Of a stretch of DNA of 64,000 bases, positions 24,527 through 36,639 are shown piece by piece (the first letter of the stretch is position 1; every line of letters begins with the position of its first letter). The notes under the pieces are model-generated. The model did not search any database, had not been told where the DNA came from, and worked only from the letters and a program-made list of their open reading frames with translations. Source of the DNA: Pagrus major (Eukaryota; Chordata; Actinopteri; Spariformes; Sparidae); NCBI RefSeq assembly GCF_040436345.1, contig NC_133233.1:13191235-13255234 (forward strand). Direction: 5' to 3'. A program made the translations under genes and the position numbers.

Positions 24527-25060
24527 CACCGATCAGCCACAACATTGGCTTGGTGACGTGAATAACATTGATCATCTCATCACAATGCGATGTTCTGCTG
24601 GGAAACCTTGGGTGCTGGTATTCATTTGAATGCCACTTGACACGCGCCACCCATCCAAACACTGTTGTGGACCAAGTACACCCCCTCATCACAACAACAC
24701 TACCTGATGGCAGTGGCCTCCCAGCAGGAAAATGTGCCCTGACACACTGCAAACACTGCTCAGGAACAACTCGAAGAACACAATAAAGGGCCCAAGGTGT
24801 TGACCGGGCCTCCAAATTCCCCAGATCCCAATCTGATCGAGCATCTGTAAGACGTGCTGGAGCAGGTCTGATCCATGGAGGCCCCACCCCACAACATACA
24901 GGACCCAGAGGATCCACTATAAAACGCCCTGGTGCCAGACACCACAGGACACCCTCAGAGGTCTTAAGTCCATGTCTTGACAGGTCAGAGCTGTTTTGGC
25001 TGCACAAGGGGAACCTTCACAATATTAGGCAGGTGGTCATAATGTTATGCCTGATCAGTG
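24527..25060 (+). mobile_element. Decayed, internally deleted Tc1/mariner-like transposon
   Basis: The left end is CACCGATCAGCCACAACATT. The right end, reverse-complemented, is CACTGATCAGGCATAACATT. The unit is flanked by TA on both sides, as expected for Tc1/mariner. The + strand retains pieces of the transposase C-terminal half: LPDGSG near 24702, PPNSPDPNLIEHL near 24811-24849 (consensus PPNSPDLNPIEHL), and MEAPPH near 24876. It is broken by stops and frameshifts. At 534 bp it is well short of a complete Tc1 (about 1.2-1.6 kb), so the N-terminal half is deleted. It is inactive. Confidence 0.85.
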
Positions 25061-25093
25061 TATAGTCCCTATAGGATACACGATATGTATGGT

Positions 25094-25097
<4 letters not shown>

Positions 25098-25126
<29 letters not shown>

Positions 25127-25221
25127 TCTAGGCTAAGGGCTATAGCATACTCTTTGTAAAGGTTGGCCTGTCAGCTCATATTTCTCTGACTCCTGAGGCC
25201 TCCAAATATACCTGTAAAACC

Positions 25222-25259
<38 letters not shown>

Positions 25260-25356
25260 TGTGTGTGTTCTAAGCCAAGGACTTCTGCATGACTGGCCTG
25301 TCAGCTCATATTTCTCTGACTCCTGAGGCCTCCAAATATACCTGTAAAACCAGAAA
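25098..25356. repeat. Tandem segmental duplication with (TG)n at its borders
   Basis: Two copies of a roughly 100-bp unit lie at about 25126-25228 and 25266-25352, each preceded by (TG)n. The shared core runs from GGCCTGTCAGCTCATATTTC to CCAAATATACCTGTAAAACC and is identical over about 65 bp. The left parts (GGCTAAGGGCTATAG versus AGCCAAGGACTTCTG) have diverged. It looks like a recent microsatellite-mediated duplication. Confidence 0.85.
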
Positions 25357-26275
25357 AATAACCTGCAAGGAATGAGGAACAACGGCAGTAAAACAATCTG
25401 TACTTTGATATAGTGATTTGCAAAGTGCTTTCAAATAGGTCACTCCAGCTCTTTAGAACAAGAGGGAGAAGAGTTGAATTATCTCCTTAATTGTCACCGT
25501 AGTCTCTAAGGTGAGTGAAACTGACCAATAAACAGCATTCGTAGCAGTACATTTATTATATTATTTCAAGTTATTTTAGAATATATGAATGATAAACTTG
25601 AATACTTTGAATGTTGCCTGAAGTGTGTTTTTATGTTACTGTGAGAGTGTTGTTGTTGTAATCTGACACAGATCTCTTTTGCATGCCTCTCCTGCAAGCA
25701 CTTCGATGACAGCAAGCGACAGGTTTTCTACAAGTTACCTAACAGTAAGACAATTATAACAGAAGCTTGACATGGGCCTTGTGGAACTTAATCCACCTCA
25801 GCAACGATTAAAACCGTACCTGACACATTGTTAGAGGGATGGTCGAACACTATTTTCTATACCTGTAAAGACAGATCTACTCAATACAGTGAGAAAGTTA
25901 CAAAAGTTTAATTTAGTTTTGATGTTTACAAGGAAGCTCAGTTCATGGACCATTACAATAATGACCAAACAGTACATTTCACTGCATTCCTTCTCAAGTG
26001 CTGAAGCACTTTTTCCTGAAACATTGATAGTATAACAAACAATAGGTACAATCGTCACATTGGTTTGGATTGTGCAAAATACATCTTCATTGCAAAAGGC
26101 CACAAATAACAGTAAACCCAACCATCAGAAAGAAAAAAGAAACATCGAGCAGTGCGTCACTGCCACCAATATGATTTTTAACGTTTTCATTATTAACCCA
26201 CAACAGTCAATGTGTAAGTAGTTATGTTAAATATCCTCAAGAGCTTATAGACCATATTCACATGGCGGCCATGAC

Positions 26276-27160
26276 GCTCGGGGTGGGAAACTCAAATGTT
26301 GTCCTGCTGTGTTCCGGGCTGCAAGTCCTATAAACGGGCAACCTGACAAATCATTATTAATTTTACCACTTCCTGATTGATTAGCAGCTCAAAAGACAAT
26401 GGATAGTGAAAACACAGAGGGACATCAGGCCACAGTTTCAAAGTTAGACCACAAATATGATAATCCATTAGCTTCTGTCAACAAGTGGTTGGATGCCAAT
26501 GTTGACTTTTGTCGAATGGAGGCAAAATGGTTACCAAAGATGTTGTCTTACCATGAAATATGGCCCGATGTCCCTCCAGATTTTCCAACATGTTCTCATT
26601 CTCAACTCGTCGAACGGCTCCCTGGTTAGCTATGATACATAATATTGACTGTAGTAGCGTTGCGTTGCATTTCCTTACTTCACGTTGTGTTACAAACGGT
26701 TATGCTTTGGTTAGGTTTAGGCACATAACGTACTTGGTTAAGTGTAGGAAAAGATCATACTTTGGATTAAAGTGAACATTCAGTCTTGTAACTCACTCAT
26801 TACATAATTCAAAAATAAATCTCTCTTGACTCTTGGTCACAAACAGGACACAAATTCAGATTGCTGGTGGGAAAGTGTATGACCCATTCCAACCACCTGA
26901 ACCACCCCCTGACAGGCCATTTCCAGAAGTGTTGCCAGAGCGTTACCTAGCTACCTACATTAAACTTTTGCATAGGGCCACTGGCCAGCCTGCTGTATGT
27001 GACACACTGGGGGTAAAAACAGGTTAAGAATTCACTATCCATTGTCTTTTCAGTCGCTGATCAGTTTGGAAGTGGTAACAATTCACCAGGTTTACTCGAC
27101 TTGCAACCTGTAACACAGCAGCGTGACATTATCCCAGCATTTGAGCTTCATACCCTGAGC
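26276..27160. repeat. Long inverted repeat (arms about 130 bp) with THAP-like coding remnants
   Basis: The left arm, 26276-26410, pairs with the reverse complement of 27031-27160. The inner 20 bp (AAAAGACAATGGATAGTGAA) are identical, and the rest aligns with small indels. Both arms, read inward, show CCVPGCKS or CCVTGCKS followed, after stops or frame changes, by LKRQWIV. This resembles the start of a THAP zinc finger (C-x-x-x-C, later W). The 620-bp spacer holds two short ORFs (26399-26629 and 26833-27027) with no recognised family. Most likely this is a degenerate transposon or two converging gene fragments. Confidence 0.55.
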
Positions 27161-27744
27161 ATGACATCAGAGGAAAATGGTTGCCATTAAGACATTTCAT
27201 GAAAAAGTTTCAACTCAAAAGTCTACGTACATGTTTCTCATTTTTTCCAGTATTTTCCATATGCACAATGAGAAAGAAAAAAGTAAAACCCCTTCACCAC
27301 CTCATTGGCCAACCTCATGTAATATCTGCCATTGCAATACATAAAAATGTACTACTAACTGTTGCCAAAATGCCTTTGCTGTGGTGTTTCTTGTGTCCAA
27401 ATGACCACATATCATTGCCCACCTTTCCTTCTTTGTGAGCAGAAAGATAGTTTAAATTATTATACATTTAAATTATGTGAAGGCAGTGAATTTCACACAA
27501 TGATTTACATTTGAGGATTCTGCCAACACTACTGAGAAAAACTGGCAAGAATCTCTGTACTTCATAAAGTTTCCATTGACTTTATGTCACTTGGACATGC
27601 ACACACCCACCCACACACGCACACAAATTTGCACACATGCTTGCATTGATAATCCGACACACACTCAAGACAGGGTTGGTTGAGATCAAGACTGAAACAC
27701 CAATGAACCTACTGTAAACAGCAGTCCCAGATCCACATCCTCTT

Positions 27745-30077
27745 TCAGCTTGGCGGGGCGTCAATATCCACATTGATAAAAGTGTACAGGCGATCCTTCA
27801 CAATCTCCTTGACTGTGTAATTTAGGGTATTAATCCCGTCTTTATCCATGGTCCACTGGGTTTGGCCCAGTTTACCAGGATTCTCGGGATTAGGCTCATT
27901 GTGCAAGTCTCTCGAATGTTTGACCATCTTGTACTTTCCCATCACCAAGTCAGGTCGAGAAATGGACATCCCACGGAAGATAACTCGTTTATAGATGTCG
28001 TCGTCCTCACCACCCCAGCCCCAGTAAGTGTTCGGGAAGCCATTAATCTTCAAGAACTGGCTTTTGGACAATGAAGAAACCCCACCAAAGAATGTGTTAT
28101 AAGGTAACTGGAAGTTAAACTTGTCCATAGCCACAGCCAAATGTCGTGGATTGTCAAAACATCTATAGAGGTTACGGTCATCCATAGGCACCAGATCTAT
28201 GTCCGAGAAGACGAAGCACTCATAATCATATTCCTTCAGTGCTTCGACATAGCCTGCGTTCATCAGTTTAGCCCGGTTGAAGATTCCCTCTCCATCCTGG
28301 TTGATGACATACACACCATAGTCCAACTGCTGTCGCATCAATATAGGATGGAGGTAATACAGCCAGTGCTTCAGGTGCTCATGCCGATTTCGGAACGCAA
28401 TGATGACTGCCACCTAGACAAAAATTTGATAAGAAAGTTTGCTTTAATATAGTTGTAAAGAACAATTAAAAGTCAAGTCCAGCCAGTATTTGACGAGCTG
28501 GGAATGAGACTTAAAAATCAACTTTCTTACAAATCGGACCTTTAAGGCTTTGATATTCTTGCCCTTAAAACCACTATAACATCAGTAAGTCTGTTAGCAG
28601 TTAATGTAGAATATGATGAAGTTATAATTTGAGCAGTTAAGTTAACCCAATGTGTCAGTGCCCTGTAAATACCTTCTCTTTTCACTTTTGAGTTCATGAA
28701 AAAAATGATGATAATGTTATTTTTAAAGAAGATAAATTTAAATGAAATAAAACTATAAAAACACATGCTTTAAAAATGTGTGAAACTGAATAATAAATGC
28801 ACAGGAAAAGACAAAATTTGGGGCTAGGACAGCCCAAAATTATGATAATAATGGGCTTTGTTTGGCCTGTGCTACATTCAGTACTTAAATGGCTGCTACC
28901 TGGAACACTGGGTGAATATAGATCCATGATCATAAACCATTCAGCTTCTGTTTGTTCCTTTTTTAACTAAATTGTTTTTTTGGATCTTGTATCTTTAACA
29001 AACTGTGTCTATAAACTTAATTAATTTATTGTTTTATTTTTGCATCCTTGAATAGTTTGCATCTCTGATGTCTTTTTAAACTGTTACTCAACATCATTGG
29101 AAATAAAGAGTGCCTGCAATGATCTTCAAGTTTAAAGGTGCACTATGTAATTTTGGAGAAGACATTTTAATCACAAGAAAAAGATATTCATTGGCTTATT
29201 TTTTATGACTAAACAATCTAAATAAACTAAATAAACAAGCTCTCTTTGTTTTCATACTGAAACTGAATTTCAAACTGAATAAACAAACTGACCTTAAAGG
29301 ACAACACAATGTCATACTGTTTTACTTTGTTTATATTTGGCGGACCCTGCCGCCTTTCTAGCTTCAAACAGTGTTCTGGGGAATATCTTCCGCTGAGAAC
29401 AGCTTGTTTATTCAGTTATAAAAACTAAATATTTCTGAGTTTGTATTAATACCTCATTGATATGTAAATATTAAAATTCCGAGTTTTAATTTCTTCTCGA
29501 GAAACTAAATGGTTCCCCTTTAAATAAAGGTAATATTCATAAGTTAGCGTTGATTTAGTTCTAATTGTTTTGACACATAATACCATTATACTTCATATGA
29601 AATTGAAAAGTTATTATTCTATTATTCTATATTATACTATTCTACCTTTATTCTATTCATTCATTCACTCACCTTATGTTGGGAGATGCAGTCCGGTGGC
29701 TTGTATCGTCCTCCCTCCTGAAGATCATAACTGAGACCCTTTCTCACCTCATCCATAGTCCGTTTTGGGTCAAACTCGACATGGAGAGGACCAACAAGAT
29801 CTGGAGGGATGTCAGGACAGGGTCCTAAAGTTTTGTTCGTAGGATCCGGCATCGGTGTCATCTTTTCGCTGGTTTTTGTGCCTTCAGTCTCCATTTCCCA
29901 CAGCTGTTTCACCTGTTCTTTTACCATCTGAGAAATGCTTTCATTTCCATTTTCCACATTTTGTGGCTGAGTCGAAAAAGTTATAGTGCAGTTTTGGCTG
30001 TAGTATAGAAGAACTATAAAATACACCAGCCCTAGCACAACAAAAAGGGCCAGGGCATTAAAAAGTTTTTTCAGCAT
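27745..30077 (-). CDS. Beta-1,4-galactosyltransferase, B4GALT1-like (two coding exons)
   Basis: Golgi type II membrane enzyme expected to transfer galactose from UDP-Gal to terminal GlcNAc. Exon 1 is 30077-29673 (ATG, 135 codons, donor GTGAGT). Exon 2 is 28413-27745 (acceptor TTTTGTCTAG, 222 codons plus stop). Total 357 residues, versus 398 for human B4GALT1. Features: short cytoplasmic tail; membrane anchor about 6-25; stem with NxS/T sites; FRNR (142-145); cysteines 201 and 220, equivalent to bovine C247 and C266; metal-binding DID (206-208); WGWGGEDDD (266-274) with the catalytic acid; Met298 and His301, equivalent to the other metal ligands. The end is LYTFINVDIDAPPS. Residue 243 is Phe where B4GALT1 has Tyr289 (bovine numbering), and 296 is Tyr where B4GALT1 has Cys342. 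The catalytic domain, split over several exons in B4GALT1, is in one exon here. The fish gene b4galt1l is a possible name; B4GALT2 is less likely. Confidence 0.87.
29131..29524. mobile_element. MITE-like repeat in the galactosyltransferase intron (long copy)
   Basis: Begins TTTAAAGGTGCACTATGTAA and ends in an imperfect inverted copy (GGTTCCCCTTTAAA). The inner right part, AACAGCTTGTTTATTCAGTT followed by 'TTTCTGAGTTTGT' and 'ATTAAAATTC', is shared with a second copy at 33586. This terminal motif is common in fish genomes. It is non-coding. Confidence 0.72.
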
Positions 30078-30299
30078 TTTTGCTACCCCTGAAGTTCAGT
30101 GCTGTGTATTCATCAGCTCTCGTGCGTCTCTGTCATCTGTGAGTCTCTTTGCAAGTCAAAGGTTCTTCCAAACACAAAAGCCGCCAGACAGGTTTTTATT
30201 TTCATTGGGCAGCTTCCTTGGTCACGTCATCAGACCAGGTTGGGCTGCACACCTTATGTTAATAATTAATAATGCTTTTTATCATTTGTTTCCACTTAC

Positions 30300-32825
30300 C
30301 CAGAATCTATTGTATGGTTCAGTTAAAAGAGTATTATTGTGTGACTCAGTATGTCTACAATACTATTATGTGTGTTATTTAAATTTCTATATTATCTACA
30401 AGTGCTTTGAGGCTGATTTTAATTTGTATGAGACAACAACAAACACAAAAGTAATGTACTAGAAAGAAAAGAAAAAAACCTTATTATTGGCTAAATTGTC
30501 TCGAAAAATGCAGTATTACTGCTATATATAATAGAGCATTAATAATACCTCCTGTATGTTGGCAAATGGGGCCCTCTGCTGGTGTGTGACTGCTTGAGCG
30601 TCCAGTATAAAGCCTGACAGACCACAAGGTTATCCACAACTTTCCCTCAAAGAACACGCTCTCAACCCTGAAAGAAGTCCTCAGACAGATCCTTCGGAGT
30701 AAATCTGAAATATCCACACACGCGTGCAGACGTCCCTGTGATTTCTGTCTGTTGCCACTACTCTTGTAGAAATAGTGTTTCACCTTACAAATACAGCAGG
30801 GCAGGGTTGTCCCTCACCAGGAAGAACAATATTGAGGGAATTTCCGCTTGCAGTAAATTTCTCCCTTGTAACGTCACTGGATGGTATCCTACAAAGCTGT
30901 TCCTATTCATGGGCAGATGAACCAATCGCAGAGTCAGCAAGGGGAGTGCCACCAAAAATGAGGAAACTGGTCTTATGTCAATACAGACAATTGGGACGGG
31001 TATCAGTTAAACTGGTCGCACCCATCTTTACATTGTTCACTGCAGGAACTGTGTTTCAGTGTATGTCTATAGGCCTTTTGTGATTATCTAGTTCACCAGA
31101 AAGTCATAAACTGGAGTATGTTGGGCAGAGGAAAACATAAAAACATGAGTATGAAGTATTGGTTAGTATAGTTAGTACAGTACAGTATAGTTCTACAAGG
31201 ATATGCCAATGCAGTTAAGTTACGTTAAGTTACTTATGTTTTAAGCTCACATGGGTCAACAATAGGTTAATAGAAAACTGAGGGTGTTTAAGCACAGCTG
31301 TGCAGGTTTGACATGTTCAGCTGGTGTGACGGGTGAAGGGTGTGATGTGACGTGTGTGTGTGTGTGGGGGGGATTTAAGTTTCAGTGTGAAGAAAAGGGC
31401 CCTTTCCTGCTAACGACTGGAGCAGATGAGCTAACTATGGCTCACAGTATAGAACTGGGAGCCATGATGTTTGTTTTCCATTCAGTCGTCATATTGTTTG
31501 AACTTTTTTTGTTTGAACTATTTTTTATTGTTGAACAGATTTTTTATCGTCTTTTGCATCCATACATTCGAAAAAAAGCAACAAAATGATATGTCAAGTA
31601 CCGAGATTTTCTCAAATATGCTCACATTTAATTTAATAAGACAAAATATATAGCAAAACATCTTATAATGTTATATACAAAAGGCATTGTGTTCTATTTA
31701 CAGGGTAATGAAACGATTACAGTACAAACACACATGAATACAAATAACTTTCCACTGAAAAACAAAGCAGCCAGTGTTAAAGTCATGTGACAAACTCATA
31801 ACTGATTAAACAGAGACAGAGCTGATAGACCTGATAATCAAGCATGAACAAATGATTGCCTCTGTTTGGAACTGGTTGGATGAGTGTTACACATTCTGAA
31901 GACATGTACGTGTGGACACTTGGGGTCTGAGAACACGGTTGTTTGGTTCCTTAAATAACGTATTGGCTCACAAGTGTACAATGTCTTCACTTTGTCTGCC
32001 AGTGATGAAGTAAAATACATAACTGCAAACATTTAGGTAACTGGCTTTATTGTCATTTCATAAGTTAGAATGACATGGTCATTTTAAGTGATGAAAGATG
32101 TTTTCCTCAGCAGTAATAATCTGACTAGTGACTTTCAACCAGTATATATAACTACATTCATCTGAATTAAAGATGCATTGCATGCATTTGAATTTAAAGC
32201 TGAACTCTGTAGCCTGAATAGATTACCTCTAAGATCCACCCAGTAGCACTGAAGGCCAAAAGATTCCAACTGCACCCATCATACACTCAACTGATAACGT
32301 TGTTGTTAACCCTTACAAACAGGGACCACAGGGACACAGCAGCTTGGTTTATAGTTGCAGAGTAAAGCATGGCTTCTGAGAACAAATAATCAGGTCATTA
32401 ATCCCGGACAATGCAGCACAATGTGTCTTAAAAGACTTAACTACATCACTGCTAATGGCCGTGCTGCTCCAGACATCCCCTGAACCAAGGTGGCTTTTAC
32501 TGTAAGTGAGGATTGGATTTTATTTTATCCATCTTGTCATTTTAACTGTAAGTGTTGTTCTGGTTGACGTGAAAAACACCAGTTGTTTCAACCCAAATTG
32601 GTGCGTTGGGTAGGCTTTGCTCAAAAAAGTGCTTCTTAAAAGAGCTCTGGGTTCAATTTAGTGAGTGTTTCTTGTGTGGTGGAAAGACAGCCGAAACTGA
32701 GGCTGTCTAGTGTCATCTGTGCATGCTTACTGACTGTGTTCTGTAAAACTGCGTATTTTTCTGTTTTGGTATCTGTCATGAAGAAACAGTTAAACAGTTA
32801 AGTTTCTTTCTTTCTTTCCTTTTTT

Positions 32826-32881
<56 letters not shown>

Positions 32882-33585
32882 TCCAATTTAAGGTTCACTT
32901 GTAATGTATTCCCATGCTACAGATTTTATCCAGCGGCTAATTATAGCTATGTAAGCTATGGCTTTAAGTAGTGTTACTGACACTGCTGTGGGAGGAAGGG
33001 TTAAGAAATAAGCAAATGTTCCCACATTCCTAAGCATTTTTCCCAGGGCTTTGATGGAGATGTTCCTTTGTCCATTTACTATGGTTCATCACGTCCACCA
33101 TGGGGATTCCTTTTTGTTTTCATTACTGCTTCAGTTATGTGATATACATGGTTAATATGTTGATGTTGGCACTCAGCTGAATTTGAGTTCTCAGGGCTGA
33201 AAAATAGCCTGAGGTGCCAACCAAGATGTTAAATATTTGCTTAAATCATAATTCTGTCTAAAAGCATTTAGTGACCATAAAAGCTGAACTTTTTGACTCC
33301 TGAAAAACTAGAATAATACTGTATATGGGTACTTTTCCAGCCTCAGGTATTTAATTAGTGGTTTGTGGTAGATGTTTGAGAGAGTGAGGAGAAAGTGTTT
33401 TATCATTCAAATATTACTCATTTAGAGTAAAAATAAGGTGTAAAACTTCATTACTTTAGAAATATGTGCGAATAGTTTAGTGGAGACAGAGATGTGACGA
33501 GAGTGACCAAACCACCAGAAAGCACATATTTTTATCTGTTATTTGGGTTACTCTGTTGTGGGGTCAACATGCACTTTATGCTACT
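30300..33585. other. Intergenic region upstream of the galactosyltransferase gene
   Basis: No gene is supported. ORFs such as 31284-31589 encode hydrophobic low-complexity sequence without family resemblance. It holds a long (TTTC)n tract at 32802-32883. The promoter of the minus-strand gene should lie just above 30077, but I cannot place core elements. Confidence 0.5.
32802..32883. repeat. (TTTC)n microsatellite
   Basis: About twenty TTTC units with one interruption (CCTTTTTTTC) near 32818. Confidence 0.95.
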
Positions 33586-33757
33586 TTAAAAGTGCACTAT
33601 GTAGTTTTGGGGACGACATTTTTATTTGTATTTTCCTCTGATAACAGCTTGTTTATTCAGTTATGGAAAAAAATGATATTTCTGAGTTTGTGTTATTACC
33701 TCATTAATATTGTAAATATTAAAATTCTTCTCCAAAAACTTCATAGTGTACCTTCAA
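33586..33757. mobile_element. MITE-like repeat, short copy of the 29131 element
   Basis: The left end is TTAAAAGTGCACTATGTAGT. The right end, reverse-complemented, is TTGAAGGTACACTATGAAGT. The interior matches the right half of the element at 29131-29524 but lacks about 220 bp of its centre, so it is a deletion derivative of the same family. Confidence 0.78.
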
Positions 33758-35108
33758 GTGTACCTACAGTGTAGTTACATGAGTGCAGTCTTGTGTGCCG
33801 CCACTAGAGGCTGCTCATGTATCACCAATAAAGAACGTGCATGTGAGCAACACTGTACTGGAAGTCTCTTTGCATGCCTATGTGTAGGATCCTGTACATC
33901 CCACACACACGCACATATATAAACACATACACACATTACATGCATCCCCATGTGCATTAATTTGTGTGTTTAGCATGTGTCTCTTTCTGAGAGAATTCTG
34001 CTTTCTGTTCTCAACCACACACTTTTGGATAACTGGGCTGTTGTTTGCAGAGAAACCTGATCCTGAGGCCTCTATAGATGGAATCCAGCTTCAGTTTGAA
34101 CATTTTTAATAGAATTTTTTTTTTTACACCTCCTCCCGCGTTCTCTTTTGCTTATTTTGTCTGCTCCCACCAACTCGAGTTTCAGAGCAGGAATGATGCT
34201 TACCGAGACACATTTGCAACCAGAGGAGCAGGCTTGTTGGATGGGCATCCAACCCAAACTGAGCTAGCGAGACTGGTAAACCCCTGCAGATTTAGCCACA
34301 CAAGGCTTTGCTGGCACTGTGGTATCCCTTTGGAGGTGGGCGGGTCTGCTTTTTTTGGACCCACATTTTACTTAGCATGCATGCTTGTGGTGACAGAGTG
34401 ACATTTATGCAAAACCTGTATAATTTCTTAATTAAATAGATGAGTAGAAGTTAAAACATGTGCTTCCCTTTGGTCTTGGTTGAGAAGTTTACACAACTCA
34501 TCCAGGATTTTTTTCTGTTGTGGTGATACAGAGCCATTTTCCAAGTTCTTCAGTGCCATTGTAAGTGGGTTTTGTATATAGTAGTATAGGATTGTGAGAT
34601 AATTTTCTTAATAACACAGCACACTACCACACCATACATGTAGATATTTTTCAATTCTGCTAATAAAAGGACTTTTTCATAGTCAGTTTATTTTCATATG
34701 GGTCTCAATCAATCTTTTTTGACCAACAAAACAATCACAAGGGTGCCAAGAATAGAATAAAAACTCCAGACCTGCGGTGGAAAAGATACAAGGCATTATT
34801 TAAGAAAAAAATATGTGTATATGTTTTGTAGCTTGAAATGTCAAAATGTCAAGTATCTTTGGCCGAGTGTAGATCCTCTGAGAATATCAAAGCTTGCTGG
34901 AGGCAGGACAATATACTCCCCCACCATCTGAAAATCTGAATACATTGCATACATGCATTTACTGCAGCCATATAGACAGATGTGAACACACACACAGACA
35001 CACACACACACATTTATACTGAACCACAGCTCTTAAAACAACCCTAGTTACAGCCTAGAGAACTCAGCAGTTTAGTGAAACATGATGCCCAGACCATAAA
35101 AGTGTGTT

Positions 35109-35179
<71 letters not shown>

Positions 35180-36639
35180 TTTTGAGTGGTCTCAGCTGTG
35201 TGGGACACACTGCAATGACAGCCAATCAGAGCTAATTCAGAATCAGAGTGGTTTTGACGGCTCCACGGTCTACCCGGGGGAACAAAGCCGTTTGTGTGAG
35301 TGTGTGTGTGTGTGTTTGTGTGTGTATGCGGTTGTGAGAGTGTGTATGTGCGCACACCTCTCAACCTCACTCTGCACTCCACCTGCTTTTCATTGCCCAA
35401 ATGGTCTCACAAAACCTGTTTTTTGATGTATTCAGCACTTGTATTCAAAAGCTTTTATTCCATAGGCACGAAAATGATAGAAATGTATGAAAGGTATTTG
35501 AATTTGAATTGAAATGATCACAGAAATCAATTAAAAAGCTCTCTTTGTGTCATTTTTTGGGAAATCCTTGCTGCTTACCAAATCTCTTTCTCATGTTTAC
35601 AACACATAGGAAAAGTGAAATTTCCCCCAAAAGTTATATCGATCATAATCAGCTGAGTTTAATGTTGTTTAGATTAACTATGACTACTGATCACGTGCAG
35701 ACTAATTTCTGACTGAATTAAAGAGATGAGACCCCACCTAATATCCCCCTCCATTCATCCATTTACGTCCACTCTCTCTGTAAAACCAAGAAAAATCGTG
35801 TTATATGATACAGTTTTATTCAAAAGTAGATGGGGACTTGTTTTCAAACCTTACCCGACTTTCCACTGGCATGGAGGTGAGTAGATAATGACAGATTTTT
35901 CCTTTTTGGGTGAACTCATCCTTTATTAGAGTTATCTTTCATGTTACAAATTGGGTCATTTGCACAAACCATCATGGCTATAGCCTGTTATAATACACTT
36001 GACATTATCATTATTTATTACTGACCTGATATAACTTGAGCTTGCTTCCTCCACTGGGTCAAAATAACCATACTTTAGCTACTGATATGAATCCAACAGC
36101 AATAAGGGAACCCACGGCAATGAGTAAGACTCTTACAGGGTCTATGTTGTGACTACAAACAAACTAAGCATTGTAAACAGTTCAACAGCTCAATAGTTAT
36201 ATGAGCTGAGAGTCAACTTATAAACGTATTCGTTTTGCAAGGCATGTCATCCTGCGTCAGTGCTGCACGGCACTAAGTGGGAAAATCCAAATAAAGTCTA
36301 TTTTGGTGACCTTAAACAAGTCATGCCACATTACTGGGCTCAAAGGTTGTATTTATCTTTGCTGGTGGTCTGACCAGTAAAGAGCTAGCATAGAAATATT
36401 TGGACATGAACATTAGACCTCATCCCTTAGAACAACAAAAATACCACTTGAAACAGGACAAGGAGAGGATGTGTAAAACAACTGGGGAAGTGACGACTGT
36501 TATTACAGGGTGAATCGGGTAAATATCTCAAGGCTTTGAATTATTCACGTGTCACATATTTATATAAATCAATCCAGAATAATAAAAGCACTTTGGGGAT
36601 GGATTTGAGACACAATCTTTGGTCTATCTTTATAGACTG
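33758..36639. other. Intergenic region, no gene seen
   Basis: Contains (TG)n at 35101-35179 and further TG-rich sequence to about 35345. The ORFs crossing these are repeat translations. The rest is AT-rich unique sequence. Confidence 0.55.
35101..35179. repeat. (TG)n microsatellite
   Basis: About 75 bp of TG dinucleotides with two TTTG interruptions at the left end. Confidence 0.95.

Noticed and set aside
24480-25007. 175-codon minus-strand ORF
   Set aside because: It is antisense to the decayed Tc1-like element, whose recognisable transposase pieces are on the plus strand.
26399-26629. ORF starting MDSENTEGHQ as a gene
   Set aside because: Its start lies in the inverted-repeat arm, where the frame giving LKRQWIV is the better match. 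No family or splice partner is seen.
31284-31589. 101-codon ORF with a hydrophobic C-terminus
   Set aside because: AT-rich, Phe/Leu-rich by composition, no homologue recognised and no splice or promoter context.
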